64,000 nt of DNA, from positions 10,078,501 to 10,142,500 of the forward strand of contig NZ_AP018448.1 in assembly GCF_030294945.1 (NCBI RefSeq), given 5' to 3'. Below the pieces are notes generated by a model, which saw only the letters and a program-made list of their open reading frames with translations, did not search any database and had not been told where the DNA came from. This DNA is from Streptomyces graminofaciens (GTDB lineage: Bacteria > Actinomycetota > Actinomycetes > Streptomycetales > Streptomycetaceae). Shown here one piece after another: positions 41,216 through 48,929 of the stretch. Position 1 is the first letter of the stretch; each line of letters opens with the position of its first letter. The translations under genes were made by a program, and so were the position numbers.

Positions 41216-42734
41216 CATCGCTCCCTCGAAGGCGGCTGTCAGCCTCCGGGACGTCAGCAAGGCCTTCGGCGGCAAGACGGTGCTCGCCTCCGTCTCGCTG
41301 GACATCGCGCCGGGCAGCGTGGTCGCGCTGCTCGGCGCCAACGGGGCCGGCAAGTCCACGCTGATCAAGATCCTGTCCGGAGTGCATGCCGACCACGGCG
41401 GCGAGGTCCTGGTGGACGGCTCCCCAGCGTCCCTCCAATCCCCCCTCGCCGCCCGGCAGTTGGGCATCCAGACGGTCCATCAGCGCATCAGCGAGGGCGT
41501 CGTCCCCGGGCTCACCGTCGCCGAGAACCTCGTCTTCGAGGAACTGGCGCAGAGCCGCGGCAACCCCTTCCTCAACGGGAGCAGGCTGCTGGCCCGCGCC
41601 CGCGAGATCCAGGCCGGCCTCGGCCTCGACTGGAGCGACGCCGTCCTCAAGCAGGACGTCACCGAACTCGGCATCTCCGACCGCCAGTTGCTGATCCTGG
41701 CCCGGGCCCTCGCCACCCGCCCCCGGCTGCTGATCCTCGACGAGCCGACCTCCGCGCTCTCCGCCGCCGAGGCCGAGCGCCTGTTCGCGCTCGTCGAGAG
41801 GATGCGGGACGACGGCATCGCCGTCCTCTACGTCTCCCACCGCCTCGGCGAGATCGACGCCCTGGCCGACCGTCTGGTCGTTTTGCGAGACGGCCGTCTC
41901 ACCGAGGACCAGGCCCGCCCCTTCGACTGGGACGCGGCCCTGCGCGCGATGCTCGCCCAGGCCCAGGAGGCGACCACCGCCCGCCCGGTCCGGGAGGGCG
42001 ACCAGGGAGACGTCGTACTGTCCTTGAAAGGCGTACGCCTCTTCGAGGGCCGCACCCCGCTCGACCTGGACATCCACACCGGTGAAGTCACCGGCGTCGT
42101 GGGCCTGTTGGGCGCCGGCAAGACCGAGCTGGCCCGAGGCCTCTTCGGCGCCGAGCCCTTCACCACCGGCGCGGTCGAGCTGGACGGCAGGCCGTACACG
42201 CCCCGCCGCCCCGCCGACGCCATCCGGGGCGGCGTCCACCTCGTCCCCGAGGACCGGCACGCCGACGCCCTCGTGCCCGGCTGGTCGGTGGCCCGGAACA
42301 TCTCTTTGCCGTTCCTGAAGTCCCTCTCCCGGCTGGGCCTGGTGACCACCGCCAGGGAGAACACCCTCGGCCGGGACACCATCGACGCCCTCGGGGTCGT
42401 CACCCGCGACGAGCACAGCACCGTCGAGGAGCTGTCCGGCGGCAACCAGCAGAAGGTCGTCGTCGGCCGCTGGCTCGCCGAGACCCCCCGTGTCCTCATC
42501 CTGGACGAGCCGTTCCGAGGCGTGGACATCGGTGCCCGGCGCGACATCGGCCGCCGCGCCCGCGCGCTCGCCGCCGAGGGCGCCGCCGTGCTCGTCCTGT
42601 CCGCCGACGTCGACGAGGTCCTGGAGGTCGCCGACCGGGTCGTCGTACTCGCCGCCGGTGAGATCCACCTCGACGCCTACGGCGAGGACGCGGAGCGCGA
42701 CCGCGTCATCCAGACCATCTCGGCGTCCGTGTGA
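41202..42734 (+). CDS. Sugar-type ABC transporter ATPase (tandem domains)
   Basis: A cytosolic ATPase of 510 residues of the RbsA type. Domain 1 has GANGAGKSTLIKILSG, LLILDEPTSALSAAEAERLF and YVSHRLGEI; its signature position reads ELGISDRQLLILARAL, lacking SGG, as is common. Domain 2 has GLLGAGKTELARGLFGAEP, EELSGGNQQKVVVGRWL and LILDEPFRGVDIGA. It overlaps the binding-protein gene by 14 bases. It powers uptake by the permease at 42794. Confidence 0.94.
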   Translation: MSPTDIAPSKAAVSLRDVSKAFGGKTVLASVSLDIAPGSVVALLGANGAGKSTLIKILSGVHADHGGEVLVDGSPASLQSPLAARQLGIQTVHQRISEGVVPGLTVAENLVFEELAQSRGNPFLNGSRLLARAREIQAGLGLDWSDAVLKQDVTELGISDRQLLILARALATRPRLLILDEPTSALSAAEAERLFALVERMRDDGIAVLYVSHRLGEIDALADRLVVLRDGRLTEDQARPFDWDAALRAMLAQAQEATTARPVREGDQGDVVLSLKGVRLFEGRTPLDLDIHTGEVTGVVGLLGAGKTELARGLFGAEPFTTGAVELDGRPYTPRRPADAIRGGVHLVPEDRHADALVPGWSVARNISLPFLKSLSRLGLVTTARENTLGRDTIDALGVVTRDEHSTVEELSGGNQQKVVVGRWLAETPRVLILDEPFRGVDIGARRDIGRRARALAAEGAAVLVLSADVDEVLEVADRVVVLAAGEIHLDAYGEDAERDRVIQTISASV

Positions 42735-42793
42735 CCCCGGCCCGCCCCCGAGGAAACCCCAGGACCAGGACCAGGAAGTCCGAGGAAGCACCC

Positions 42794-43855
42794 ATGACCA
42801 CCAGCAAGAGCACCGAGGTCCCCGGAAGGGCATCGGCCCCGGCCGCCGCCGCGACCGCGAGCGCCACCACGGCCGTGCGCGTCCAGAACGCCGTCATCAA
42901 GTACGGCTTCATCTTCGTCACGGTCGCGCTCTTCGCGTACTTCGCGCTGAGCGAGGGCTCCTTCCGCGAGTCGGCGACCCTCCTCGACACCCTCCGGTAC
43001 GTCTCCGTCGCCGCGATCCTCGGCCTCGGCGTCACCCTCACCATGGCCGTCGGCGGAATGGACATGTCCGTCGGCGCGGTCGCCGGGCTCGGCGTCTCGG
43101 TCGCCGCCCAGACGATGGTCGTCCACAACCAGATCGGCACGGTCGCCATCGTCGCGGTCCTCGTGGCGGGCGCCCTCGCGGGCCTCCTCAACGCCCTGCT
43201 GATCGTGGTGATGAAGATCCCGGACATGCTGGCCACCCTCGGCACCATGTTCGTCATCCAGGGCACCAAGCTGATCCTCGTGGACGGCCAGTCGATCACC
43301 CCCGGCATGACCCTGGAGGACGGCACCACGGCCCCCGGCAGGTTCACCGCCGGCTTCCTGAAGATCGACCGGGGCACGGTCCTCGGCATCCCGATCTCGG
43401 TACTCGTCTTCGGCGCGCTCACGGTCGCCGCCTGGGTCTTCCTGGCCCGCACCCGCTGGGGCCGCGTCTTCTACGCGATCGGCGCCAACCCCGAGGCCTC
43501 CCGCCTCGCCGGCATCCGCGTCGGCGCGTACCGGGCCCTGGCGTACGTCCTCTCCGGCGTCCTCGCCTCCATCGGCGGCCTGATCCTGGCGTCCCGCATC
43601 GGCCAGGGAGATGTGAGCGCCGGAACCTCCCAGCTGCTGGAGGCGGTCGCGGTGGCCCTGGTCGGCACCTCGGTCCTAGGCCGGGGCCGCCCGAACGTCT
43701 GGGGCACGGCCCTCGGCGCCGTCCTCATCGGCATCATCACCACGGGCCTCACCATCAAGGGCCTGCCGTACTACACCCAGGACGTCGTCGAGGGCGCGGT
43801 CCTCATCCTCGCCCTGGTCTTCAGCTTCACGTTGTCCAAGCGCCGCACCGCATAA
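42794..43855 (+). CDS. Sugar-type ABC transporter permease
   Basis: A membrane subunit of 353 residues with about nine hydrophobic segments and a 35-residue soluble N-terminus rich in Ala and Thr. BPD_transp_2 markers are LGLGVTLTMAVGGMDMSVGAVAGL, the coupling loop TRWGRVFYAIGANPEASRLAGI and VALVGTSVLGRGRPNVWGTALGAVLIG. ATG 42794 with GAGGAAG is preferred over the GTG at 42731, which overlaps the ATPase stop. Only one permease gene is present, so it should homodimerise. Confidence 0.93.
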   Translation: MTTSKSTEVPGRASAPAAAATASATTAVRVQNAVIKYGFIFVTVALFAYFALSEGSFRESATLLDTLRYVSVAAILGLGVTLTMAVGGMDMSVGAVAGLGVSVAAQTMVVHNQIGTVAIVAVLVAGALAGLLNALLIVVMKIPDMLATLGTMFVIQGTKLILVDGQSITPGMTLEDGTTAPGRFTAGFLKIDRGTVLGIPISVLVFGALTVAAWVFLARTRWGRVFYAIGANPEASRLAGIRVGAYRALAYVLSGVLASIGGLILASRIGQGDVSAGTSQLLEAVAVALVGTSVLGRGRPNVWGTALGAVLIGIITTGLTIKGLPYYTQDVVEGAVLILALVFSFTLSKRRTA

Positions 43856-43870
43856 GGGAGTTCACCGACC

Positions 43871-45043
43871 ATGGGCTACCGCATCCTGGAGACCGACGAC
43901 ATCCCCGCGTACCTGCGCGAGCGGGGCCACTGGGAGGACCTGGACGACATCACCGTCCGCGAGGTGTCGGACGGCAACGTCAACCGCGTCTTCCTCGCCA
44001 CGAACGCCGCCGGCACCCGCAGCCTCGCCCTCAAGCAGGCCCTGCCCTGGGTCCGTGTCGCCGGCCCGTCCTGGCCGCTGAGCCCCGAGCGCGCCGACGC
44101 CGAGGCCCGCGCGTACGAGCAACTCGCCAAGGTCGCCCCCGACGAGATCCCCGGCATCCACGGCTACGACCCCGAGAACTACGCCCTCGTCATGGAGGAC
44201 CTCTCCGACCTGGAGGTCCTGCGCACCCTCCTCAACGAGGGCGCCGCCTACGGCCCGCACACCTCAGCCCAGATCGGCCGCCTCGTCGCCCGCCTCTCCT
44301 TCGCCACCAGCGACTTCGGCATGGCGTCCGCAGACCGCAAGGCACTGCTCGCCGCCTCGGTCAACCCGGAGCTGTGCAAGATCACCGAGGACGTCGTCCT
44401 CTCCGAGCCGTACATCGAGCACGAACACAACCACTGGCACCCGGGCCTGGACGACCTGGCGGCGGAGTTCCGCGCCGACGCCCGGCTGCGCACCGAGGTC
44501 GCCGACCTCCGCCATGTCTTCATGACCAGCGCGCAGGCCCTCCTCCACGGCGACCTGCACTCCGGCAGCGTCATGGTCGGCGAACGTCAAGGCGCCCACG
44601 TCGTACGCGTCTTCGACCCCGAGTTCTCCTTCGTCGGACCCATCGGCTTCGACCTCGGCCTGTACTGGGCCAACGCGCTGGTCTCGGAGGAGCGGGCCCG
44701 CGCCCTGGGGACCCTCACCGACCACGGCGACCAACTCCGCCTCTCCTGGGAGGCCTTCGAGAGCGAGTTCCGCCGCCTGTGGCCCACCCGCGTCGACACC
44801 TTCTTCGACGACGCCTACCTCGACCGCTTCCTTCGCCGCGTCTGGACCGAGTCCCTGGGCTTCGCCGGCACGGAACTCGTCCGCCGCATCATCGGCTTCG
44901 CCCACCTGACGGACCTGACGACCCTCCAGGACCCGGTCCCGGCGTCCCGCCGCGCACTGCTCCTGGGTCGCGAACTCATCGTCCGTCGTGAGGAGTTGAC
45001 GACGGTGGACGACGTACGGGCGGTTGTGGCCCCGCTCGCCTGA
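43871..45043 (+). CDS. mtnK: S-methyl-5-thioribose kinase
   Basis: Methionine salvage kinase phosphorylating methylthioribose to methylthioribose-1-phosphate, the substrate of MtnA. The 390-residue protein has the phosphotransferase fold with MtnK-specific motifs: VREVSDGNVNRVFLA near the N-terminus, ALVMEDLSDLEVLRTLLNEG, the catalytic loop LLHGDLHSGSVMVG and FDPEFSFVGPIGFDLGLYWAN with the metal Asp. GGGAG precedes the ATG. It is the last gene of the importer operon, which strongly suggests that the importer brings in methylthioribose. Confidence 0.95.
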   Translation: MGYRILETDDIPAYLRERGHWEDLDDITVREVSDGNVNRVFLATNAAGTRSLALKQALPWVRVAGPSWPLSPERADAEARAYEQLAKVAPDEIPGIHGYDPENYALVMEDLSDLEVLRTLLNEGAAYGPHTSAQIGRLVARLSFATSDFGMASADRKALLAASVNPELCKITEDVVLSEPYIEHEHNHWHPGLDDLAAEFRADARLRTEVADLRHVFMTSAQALLHGDLHSGSVMVGERQGAHVVRVFDPEFSFVGPIGFDLGLYWANALVSEERARALGTLTDHGDQLRLSWEAFESEFRRLWPTRVDTFFDDAYLDRFLRRVWTESLGFAGTELVRRIIGFAHLTDLTTLQDPVPASRRALLLGRELIVRREELTTVDDVRAVVAPLA

Positions 45044-45125
45044 GATGTGTCGGAAGGCATCGCTTGCCTAGGCCTCCGCGCCCACGTCCTAGTCTGATCA
45101 CACGATCCGGCGACAGGGGGACAGC

Positions 45126-46850
45126 GTGGAGGTGCGGATCAGACCCGCGCGTGCCGCAGAGGCGACGGCGTTGACCGAACTGGTCGTGCGCTCGAAGGCG
45201 TACTGGGGGTACGACGCGACGTTCCTGGAGGCATGCCGGGAGGAACTCACCATCCGGGCGGACGAGATCGACGGCCGCCGGATCGTGGTCGCCGAGGACG
45301 AGGATCTCGGGATGCTCGGCGCCGCCTCCCTGGAGGGCACGGCTCCGCACGGCCGACTGGGCCTCTGCTTCGTCGAGCCCCACGCCATCGGCCGCGGGGT
45401 GGGCCGCGCACTGTACTCCCATGTGATGGCAGCCGCCCGCGAGCTCGGGTTCACTCGGGTCACCATCGAGTCGGACCCGAACGCGGAGCCGTTCTACCGC
45501 CGGATGGGCGCCCGACCCGGGGAAGACACCGTCTCGGGTTCGATCGAGGGACGTGAACTGCCGCTCCTCGAAGTGCTCTTCACGACCCCGGGCGACGGCT
45601 GGACGCACGCCTGGACGCAGGGCCGTCGCGCGATCCACCTCGGCAACGTCGCCGAATTCCAGTCCCAGTTCGGCCCCGCCTCCACCGAGGCCGCGCACTA
45701 CTCCTGCCTGGCGGCCTTCATCTCGCCCCACCCGGCCGCGCTGATCCTGCCCCGGGAGGTGCCGCCCGACTGGATCGACCTGGTCGGCGGCGTCCTGGGC
45801 TGGGGACCCGTGGAGGTGTACGACGGCCTGTCGAGGGAGCGGGCGGGCGGTGATCTCAGCCGGGCCGTCCTGTCGCGCCCCGCGCTCGCCGAGCGGTTGA
45901 ACTCCCTCGGCCTGCCCCTCCTGCCGTGGGGCCGCACCGGAGCCTTCGCCGAACTCGCCGGCGAGTCACCGGGCCCCGACGCTCTGCGGTACGAGTCCAA
46001 GCGGGCCGCGCACGAGCTGTTCACCCGGCTCGCACCGGACCACCCGGGGATCAGAGTGCCCGAGCAGTGGCGGGCGGACACCCGGCGCGCGGCGGCGCGA
46101 CTGCTCAGGAAGCGCGGCCGCGCGGGGCGGGCCACCGTCGTGAAGACCGAACACGGCGCCGGGGGATCCGGTACCTGGGTGATCCGGAACCACGGCTTCA
46201 GGGCGTCGCCGCTGCCGCGCGGGCCCCTGCTCCTGGAGGAGTTCGTCTCCGGGACGACCGACCCCCGGGACCTGACCTACGACGGACTGGTGGACGCGGA
46301 AGGCCGGGTGCACGAGGTGGGTGTCGCCGTCATGGACGTCGAGGGCACCGCCTACCAGGGCGCCACCGTCGGCCCCGGTGTCGTGCCGCCACCGCTCGCC
46401 GAGACCATGGCGCGCTTCGGCAGGGCCGTGGGGGAACAGGTCGCCGCGAGCGGTTACCGGGGGTGGTTCGACGTCGACTTCGTGACCGGCTCCGACGGCC
46501 GCCCGGCACCCACCGAGATCAACCTCCGGATGACCGGCCCGTCCGTCGCCTTCATGGTCAAGGCCCGGCTCGACGGGATCCGAGGGGGCGACCACCTCGT
46601 CCGCACCGTCGACCACGTCCCGCTCGGCGCCCGCCTGCCCGGCCCCGAACTGTCCGCCTTCCTGCGGGAGACGGCGAGGCGGTGCGCCGGGATCGACGCC
46701 GTCCTGGTGCCCTCGATCCCCACCGCCGCCTTCGAACCGGCCCCCCGTGTCGGCGTAGTCCTGGCCGCGCACGCCCGTGAACGCCTGGACGCCGCCGAGG
46801 CGTTGGTGCGCGCCGCGGCCCAGGACACCGGGCGGATGTTCCTCTCGTAG
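45126..46850 (+). CDS. GNAT acetyltransferase / ATP-grasp ligase fusion
   Basis: A 574-residue two-domain protein. Residues about 1-155 are a GNAT acetyltransferase: VRIRPARAAEATALTELVVR, LGLCFVEPHAIGRGVGRALYSHVM (acetyl-CoA loop RGVGRA) and VTIESDPNAEPFYRRMGARP. Residues about 230-560 form an ATP-grasp domain: ATVVKTEHGAGGSGTWVI, GPLLLEEFVSG (adenine hinge), WFDVDFV and PTEINLRMTGPSVAFM with the metal-binding Glu and Asn. ATP-grasp enzymes ligate carboxylates to amines, so a small peptide or amino-acid conjugate that is then acetylated is plausible. GTG 45126 has GGGGGA upstream. I do not recognise this fusion; its only nearby partner is the convergent adenylation protein. Confidence 0.82.
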   Translation: MEVRIRPARAAEATALTELVVRSKAYWGYDATFLEACREELTIRADEIDGRRIVVAEDEDLGMLGAASLEGTAPHGRLGLCFVEPHAIGRGVGRALYSHVMAAARELGFTRVTIESDPNAEPFYRRMGARPGEDTVSGSIEGRELPLLEVLFTTPGDGWTHAWTQGRRAIHLGNVAEFQSQFGPASTEAAHYSCLAAFISPHPAALILPREVPPDWIDLVGGVLGWGPVEVYDGLSRERAGGDLSRAVLSRPALAERLNSLGLPLLPWGRTGAFAELAGESPGPDALRYESKRAAHELFTRLAPDHPGIRVPEQWRADTRRAAARLLRKRGRAGRATVVKTEHGAGGSGTWVIRNHGFRASPLPRGPLLLEEFVSGTTDPRDLTYDGLVDAEGRVHEVGVAVMDVEGTAYQGATVGPGVVPPPLAETMARFGRAVGEQVAASGYRGWFDVDFVTGSDGRPAPTEINLRMTGPSVAFMVKARLDGIRGGDHLVRTVDHVPLGARLPGPELSAFLRETARRCAGIDAVLVPSIPTAAFEPAPRVGVVLAAHARERLDAAEALVRAAAQDTGRMFLS

Positions 46851-46890
46851 GCCCTCGTGACCGATCATGTCTCGGCCGCGGGGCCGGGGT

Positions 46891-48780
46891 TCACTCCGTG
46901 TCCGCGGGCGCGGGGCTCCGCGTCACGAACACCGCCACCACCGCCGCCGCGATCATCAACGGCACGTTGAAGGTGTACACCAGCGCCGCCTGCCGCTCCC
47001 AGTCGTTCTTCGCGGCGAGCCGGTAGAAGTTGTCCTGCGGCCACCAGGACACCAGCAGCCAGACGACGGCCAGATGCGCCGCCGTCGTCAGTCCGGCCGA
47101 GCGGCCCTGACGGCGCATCAGCGAGCGCCCGGTGAACAGGAAGGCGAGGCCCAGACAGAAGGCCAGGAGCTCCGCGAGGTACAGACCGCGGAAGAGCCAC
47201 GACCACGGCGTGGGAACGAGGGTGAGGTCCGTGGAGCCCGGCCAGAACACATCGGTGAACAACGCGGCCAACGGCAGGCCCATGACCAGCATCGCGCACC
47301 CCGTCACCCTGAGAGCGGCCTCCGGGTGGCCCGGCTCTCCCCTGCCCTTGCCGCCCTTCCCGCCGTACGCCCCGCGCCGCGCGGGCAGCGGCAGCAGACG
47401 CCGGTCGACCTTCCCGGCCCGGTTGCGCGGCAGGGCGCCCATGTTCACCACGGACACCGGGATCTCGGAGTCCGGCACCACACCCGTCAGATGGGTACGC
47501 ACCGTCTCGGCGCCCGGAGCGGCGGTGGCGGTCCCGGGCACGACGTAGGCGACCAGCTGGTCGTCGTCCACGACGCTGATCGCGGCCTCCCGTATCCCGG
47601 GATGGGTGGCCAGCGCGGCCTCGGCCGGGTACGGATCGACCGTACGGCCGCGGAGGGTGACCCGGTGCGCCAGCCGGCCGGCGAACCGCAGCAGCCCGTC
47701 CTCCCCCAGCGTGCCGGCGTCACCGGTGGGCAGCGCGTCACCGCCGGCGACGCCGCCGGGGGGCGTCAGCCAGATCTGGCCCTTGCGGACCTCGACCCGG
47801 CACCCGGGGAACGGGCGGCCCAGCAGACTCACCCGTCCGGCCCCCGCCACCGCGCCGGACAGCCGGTCCGTCTCCGACCAGGTGCCGCAGCCCGCGACCT
47901 CCACGGGCCCGTACACATTGAGCAGCCGTCCCCCCGGTGCCATCCGCTCCTGGAGCCGTGACTGTTCGTCGAGGAAGAGCCGTTCCCCGCCGACCGTCAC
48001 CAGACGCAGCCCCGCGGGCGGCGCGGATCCGTCGAGCAGCAGACGGGCCGTGAGCGGGTCGGTGTCGAGCACCGTGACGCCCTCGGCGAAGGACTGACCC
48101 CACAGCGTCGGCCCGATCTCGCCCTCCGGCAGCACCAGGGTGCCACCGGAGCACAGCGCCCGTATCCAGCCGTAGGCGAAGGCGGCGGTGTCGGTCGGCG
48201 CGGTCACCAGATGGACGTCGGAGGGCCGCAGACCGAACACCTCGGCCCAGGACCCGTAGGCGGCACGCAGCCGCCGGTGTGCCGTGTCGACGGGCCGCGC
48301 CCGACCCGTCGTGCCGGCCGTGAACAGCACCGCGGCCGTGGGCCCGCAGGGTGCGGAAGGAGGCTCGGGGGAGTGGGCGTCGATGAGGTCGGCGTCGGCG
48401 TCCAGACAGACGACGCGCCGGCCGGTGCCGTCGTCGACGCCCGGCCTGAACTGCTCGTACGTCAGTACGGTGCCGGCCTCCGCCCGCTCCAGCCACCGCC
48501 CGATCTCCCCGGTCGGCTGGTGCGGGTCGACCATGGCGAAGGCCCCGCCCGCCTTGAGCACGCCGACCACGGCGATGAGCAGATCCGGCAGCCGGGAGAG
48601 GCACACGGCCACGGTGTCACCGGGGCCGAGCCCCCGGTGCAGCAGATGGCGGGCCAGCCGGTTGGCCCGAACGTCCAGTGTCCCGTAGGTGACCCGGTCC
48701 CCTCGGGTGACCACCGCGGGACGGTGCGGAGTCTCCCGTGCCCATTTCTCGAACAACCTGTGAAGTTCTGCCCCGTTCAT
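46891..48780 (-). CDS. AMP-binding (adenylation) domain fused to a four-helix membrane region
   Basis: A 629-residue protein. Residues about 1-490 are an adenylation domain: FEKWARETPHRPAVV, GVLKAGGAFAMVDPHQP, VLFTAGTTGRARPV (the usual PKG Lys is missing), LLNVYGPVEVAG, TGDAGTLGEDG and the terminal Lys motif RNRAGKVDRRLLPLP. There is no carrier domain. Residues about 505-620 form four hydrophobic segments (LVMGLPLAALFTDVFW, LYLAELLAFCLGLAFLF, LAVVWLLVSWW, VPLMIAAAVVAVFV). It would activate an acid at the membrane, but the altered P-loop leaves catalysis uncertain. ATG 48780 lacks a strong ribosome site. It is convergent with the GNAT/ATP-grasp gene and downstream of glpD beyond a terminator. 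Confidence 0.82.
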   Translation of the reverse strand: MNGAELHRLFEKWARETPHRPAVVTRGDRVTYGTLDVRANRLARHLLHRGLGPGDTVAVCLSRLPDLLIAVVGVLKAGGAFAMVDPHQPTGEIGRWLERAEAGTVLTYEQFRPGVDDGTGRRVVCLDADADLIDAHSPEPPSAPCGPTAAVLFTAGTTGRARPVDTAHRRLRAAYGSWAEVFGLRPSDVHLVTAPTDTAAFAYGWIRALCSGGTLVLPEGEIGPTLWGQSFAEGVTVLDTDPLTARLLLDGSAPPAGLRLVTVGGERLFLDEQSRLQERMAPGGRLLNVYGPVEVAGCGTWSETDRLSGAVAGAGRVSLLGRPFPGCRVEVRKGQIWLTPPGGVAGGDALPTGDAGTLGEDGLLRFAGRLAHRVTLRGRTVDPYPAEAALATHPGIREAAISVVDDDQLVAYVVPGTATAAPGAETVRTHLTGVVPDSEIPVSVVNMGALPRNRAGKVDRRLLPLPARRGAYGGKGGKGRGEPGHPEAALRVTGCAMLVMGLPLAALFTDVFWPGSTDLTLVPTPWSWLFRGLYLAELLAFCLGLAFLFTGRSLMRRQGRSAGLTTAAHLAVVWLLVSWWPQDNFYRLAAKNDWERQAALVYTFNVPLMIAAAVVAVFVTRSPAPADTE

Positions 48781-48838
48781 AACCGTTGATCGTCCCAGAG
48801 AGCACGCGATGCCGGAAGATGATCTGACGGTATACAGA

Positions 48839-48880
48839 AAGGGCGGCTCCTCACCGAACTCGGCGATGGAGCCGCCCCTT
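48839..48880 (-). terminator. Terminator of the glycerol operon
   Basis: GGGCGGCTCC (48841-48850) pairs perfectly with GGAGCCGCCC (48868-48877), with a 17-base loop. A flanking AAA and CTT extend the stem weakly. It lies about 50 bp past the glpD stop. Confidence 0.7.
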
Positions 48881-48929
48881 CCGCGCGGTGCCGACCGGTC
48901 AGGGGGGAGGGGCCGGCACCGAAACCCGG

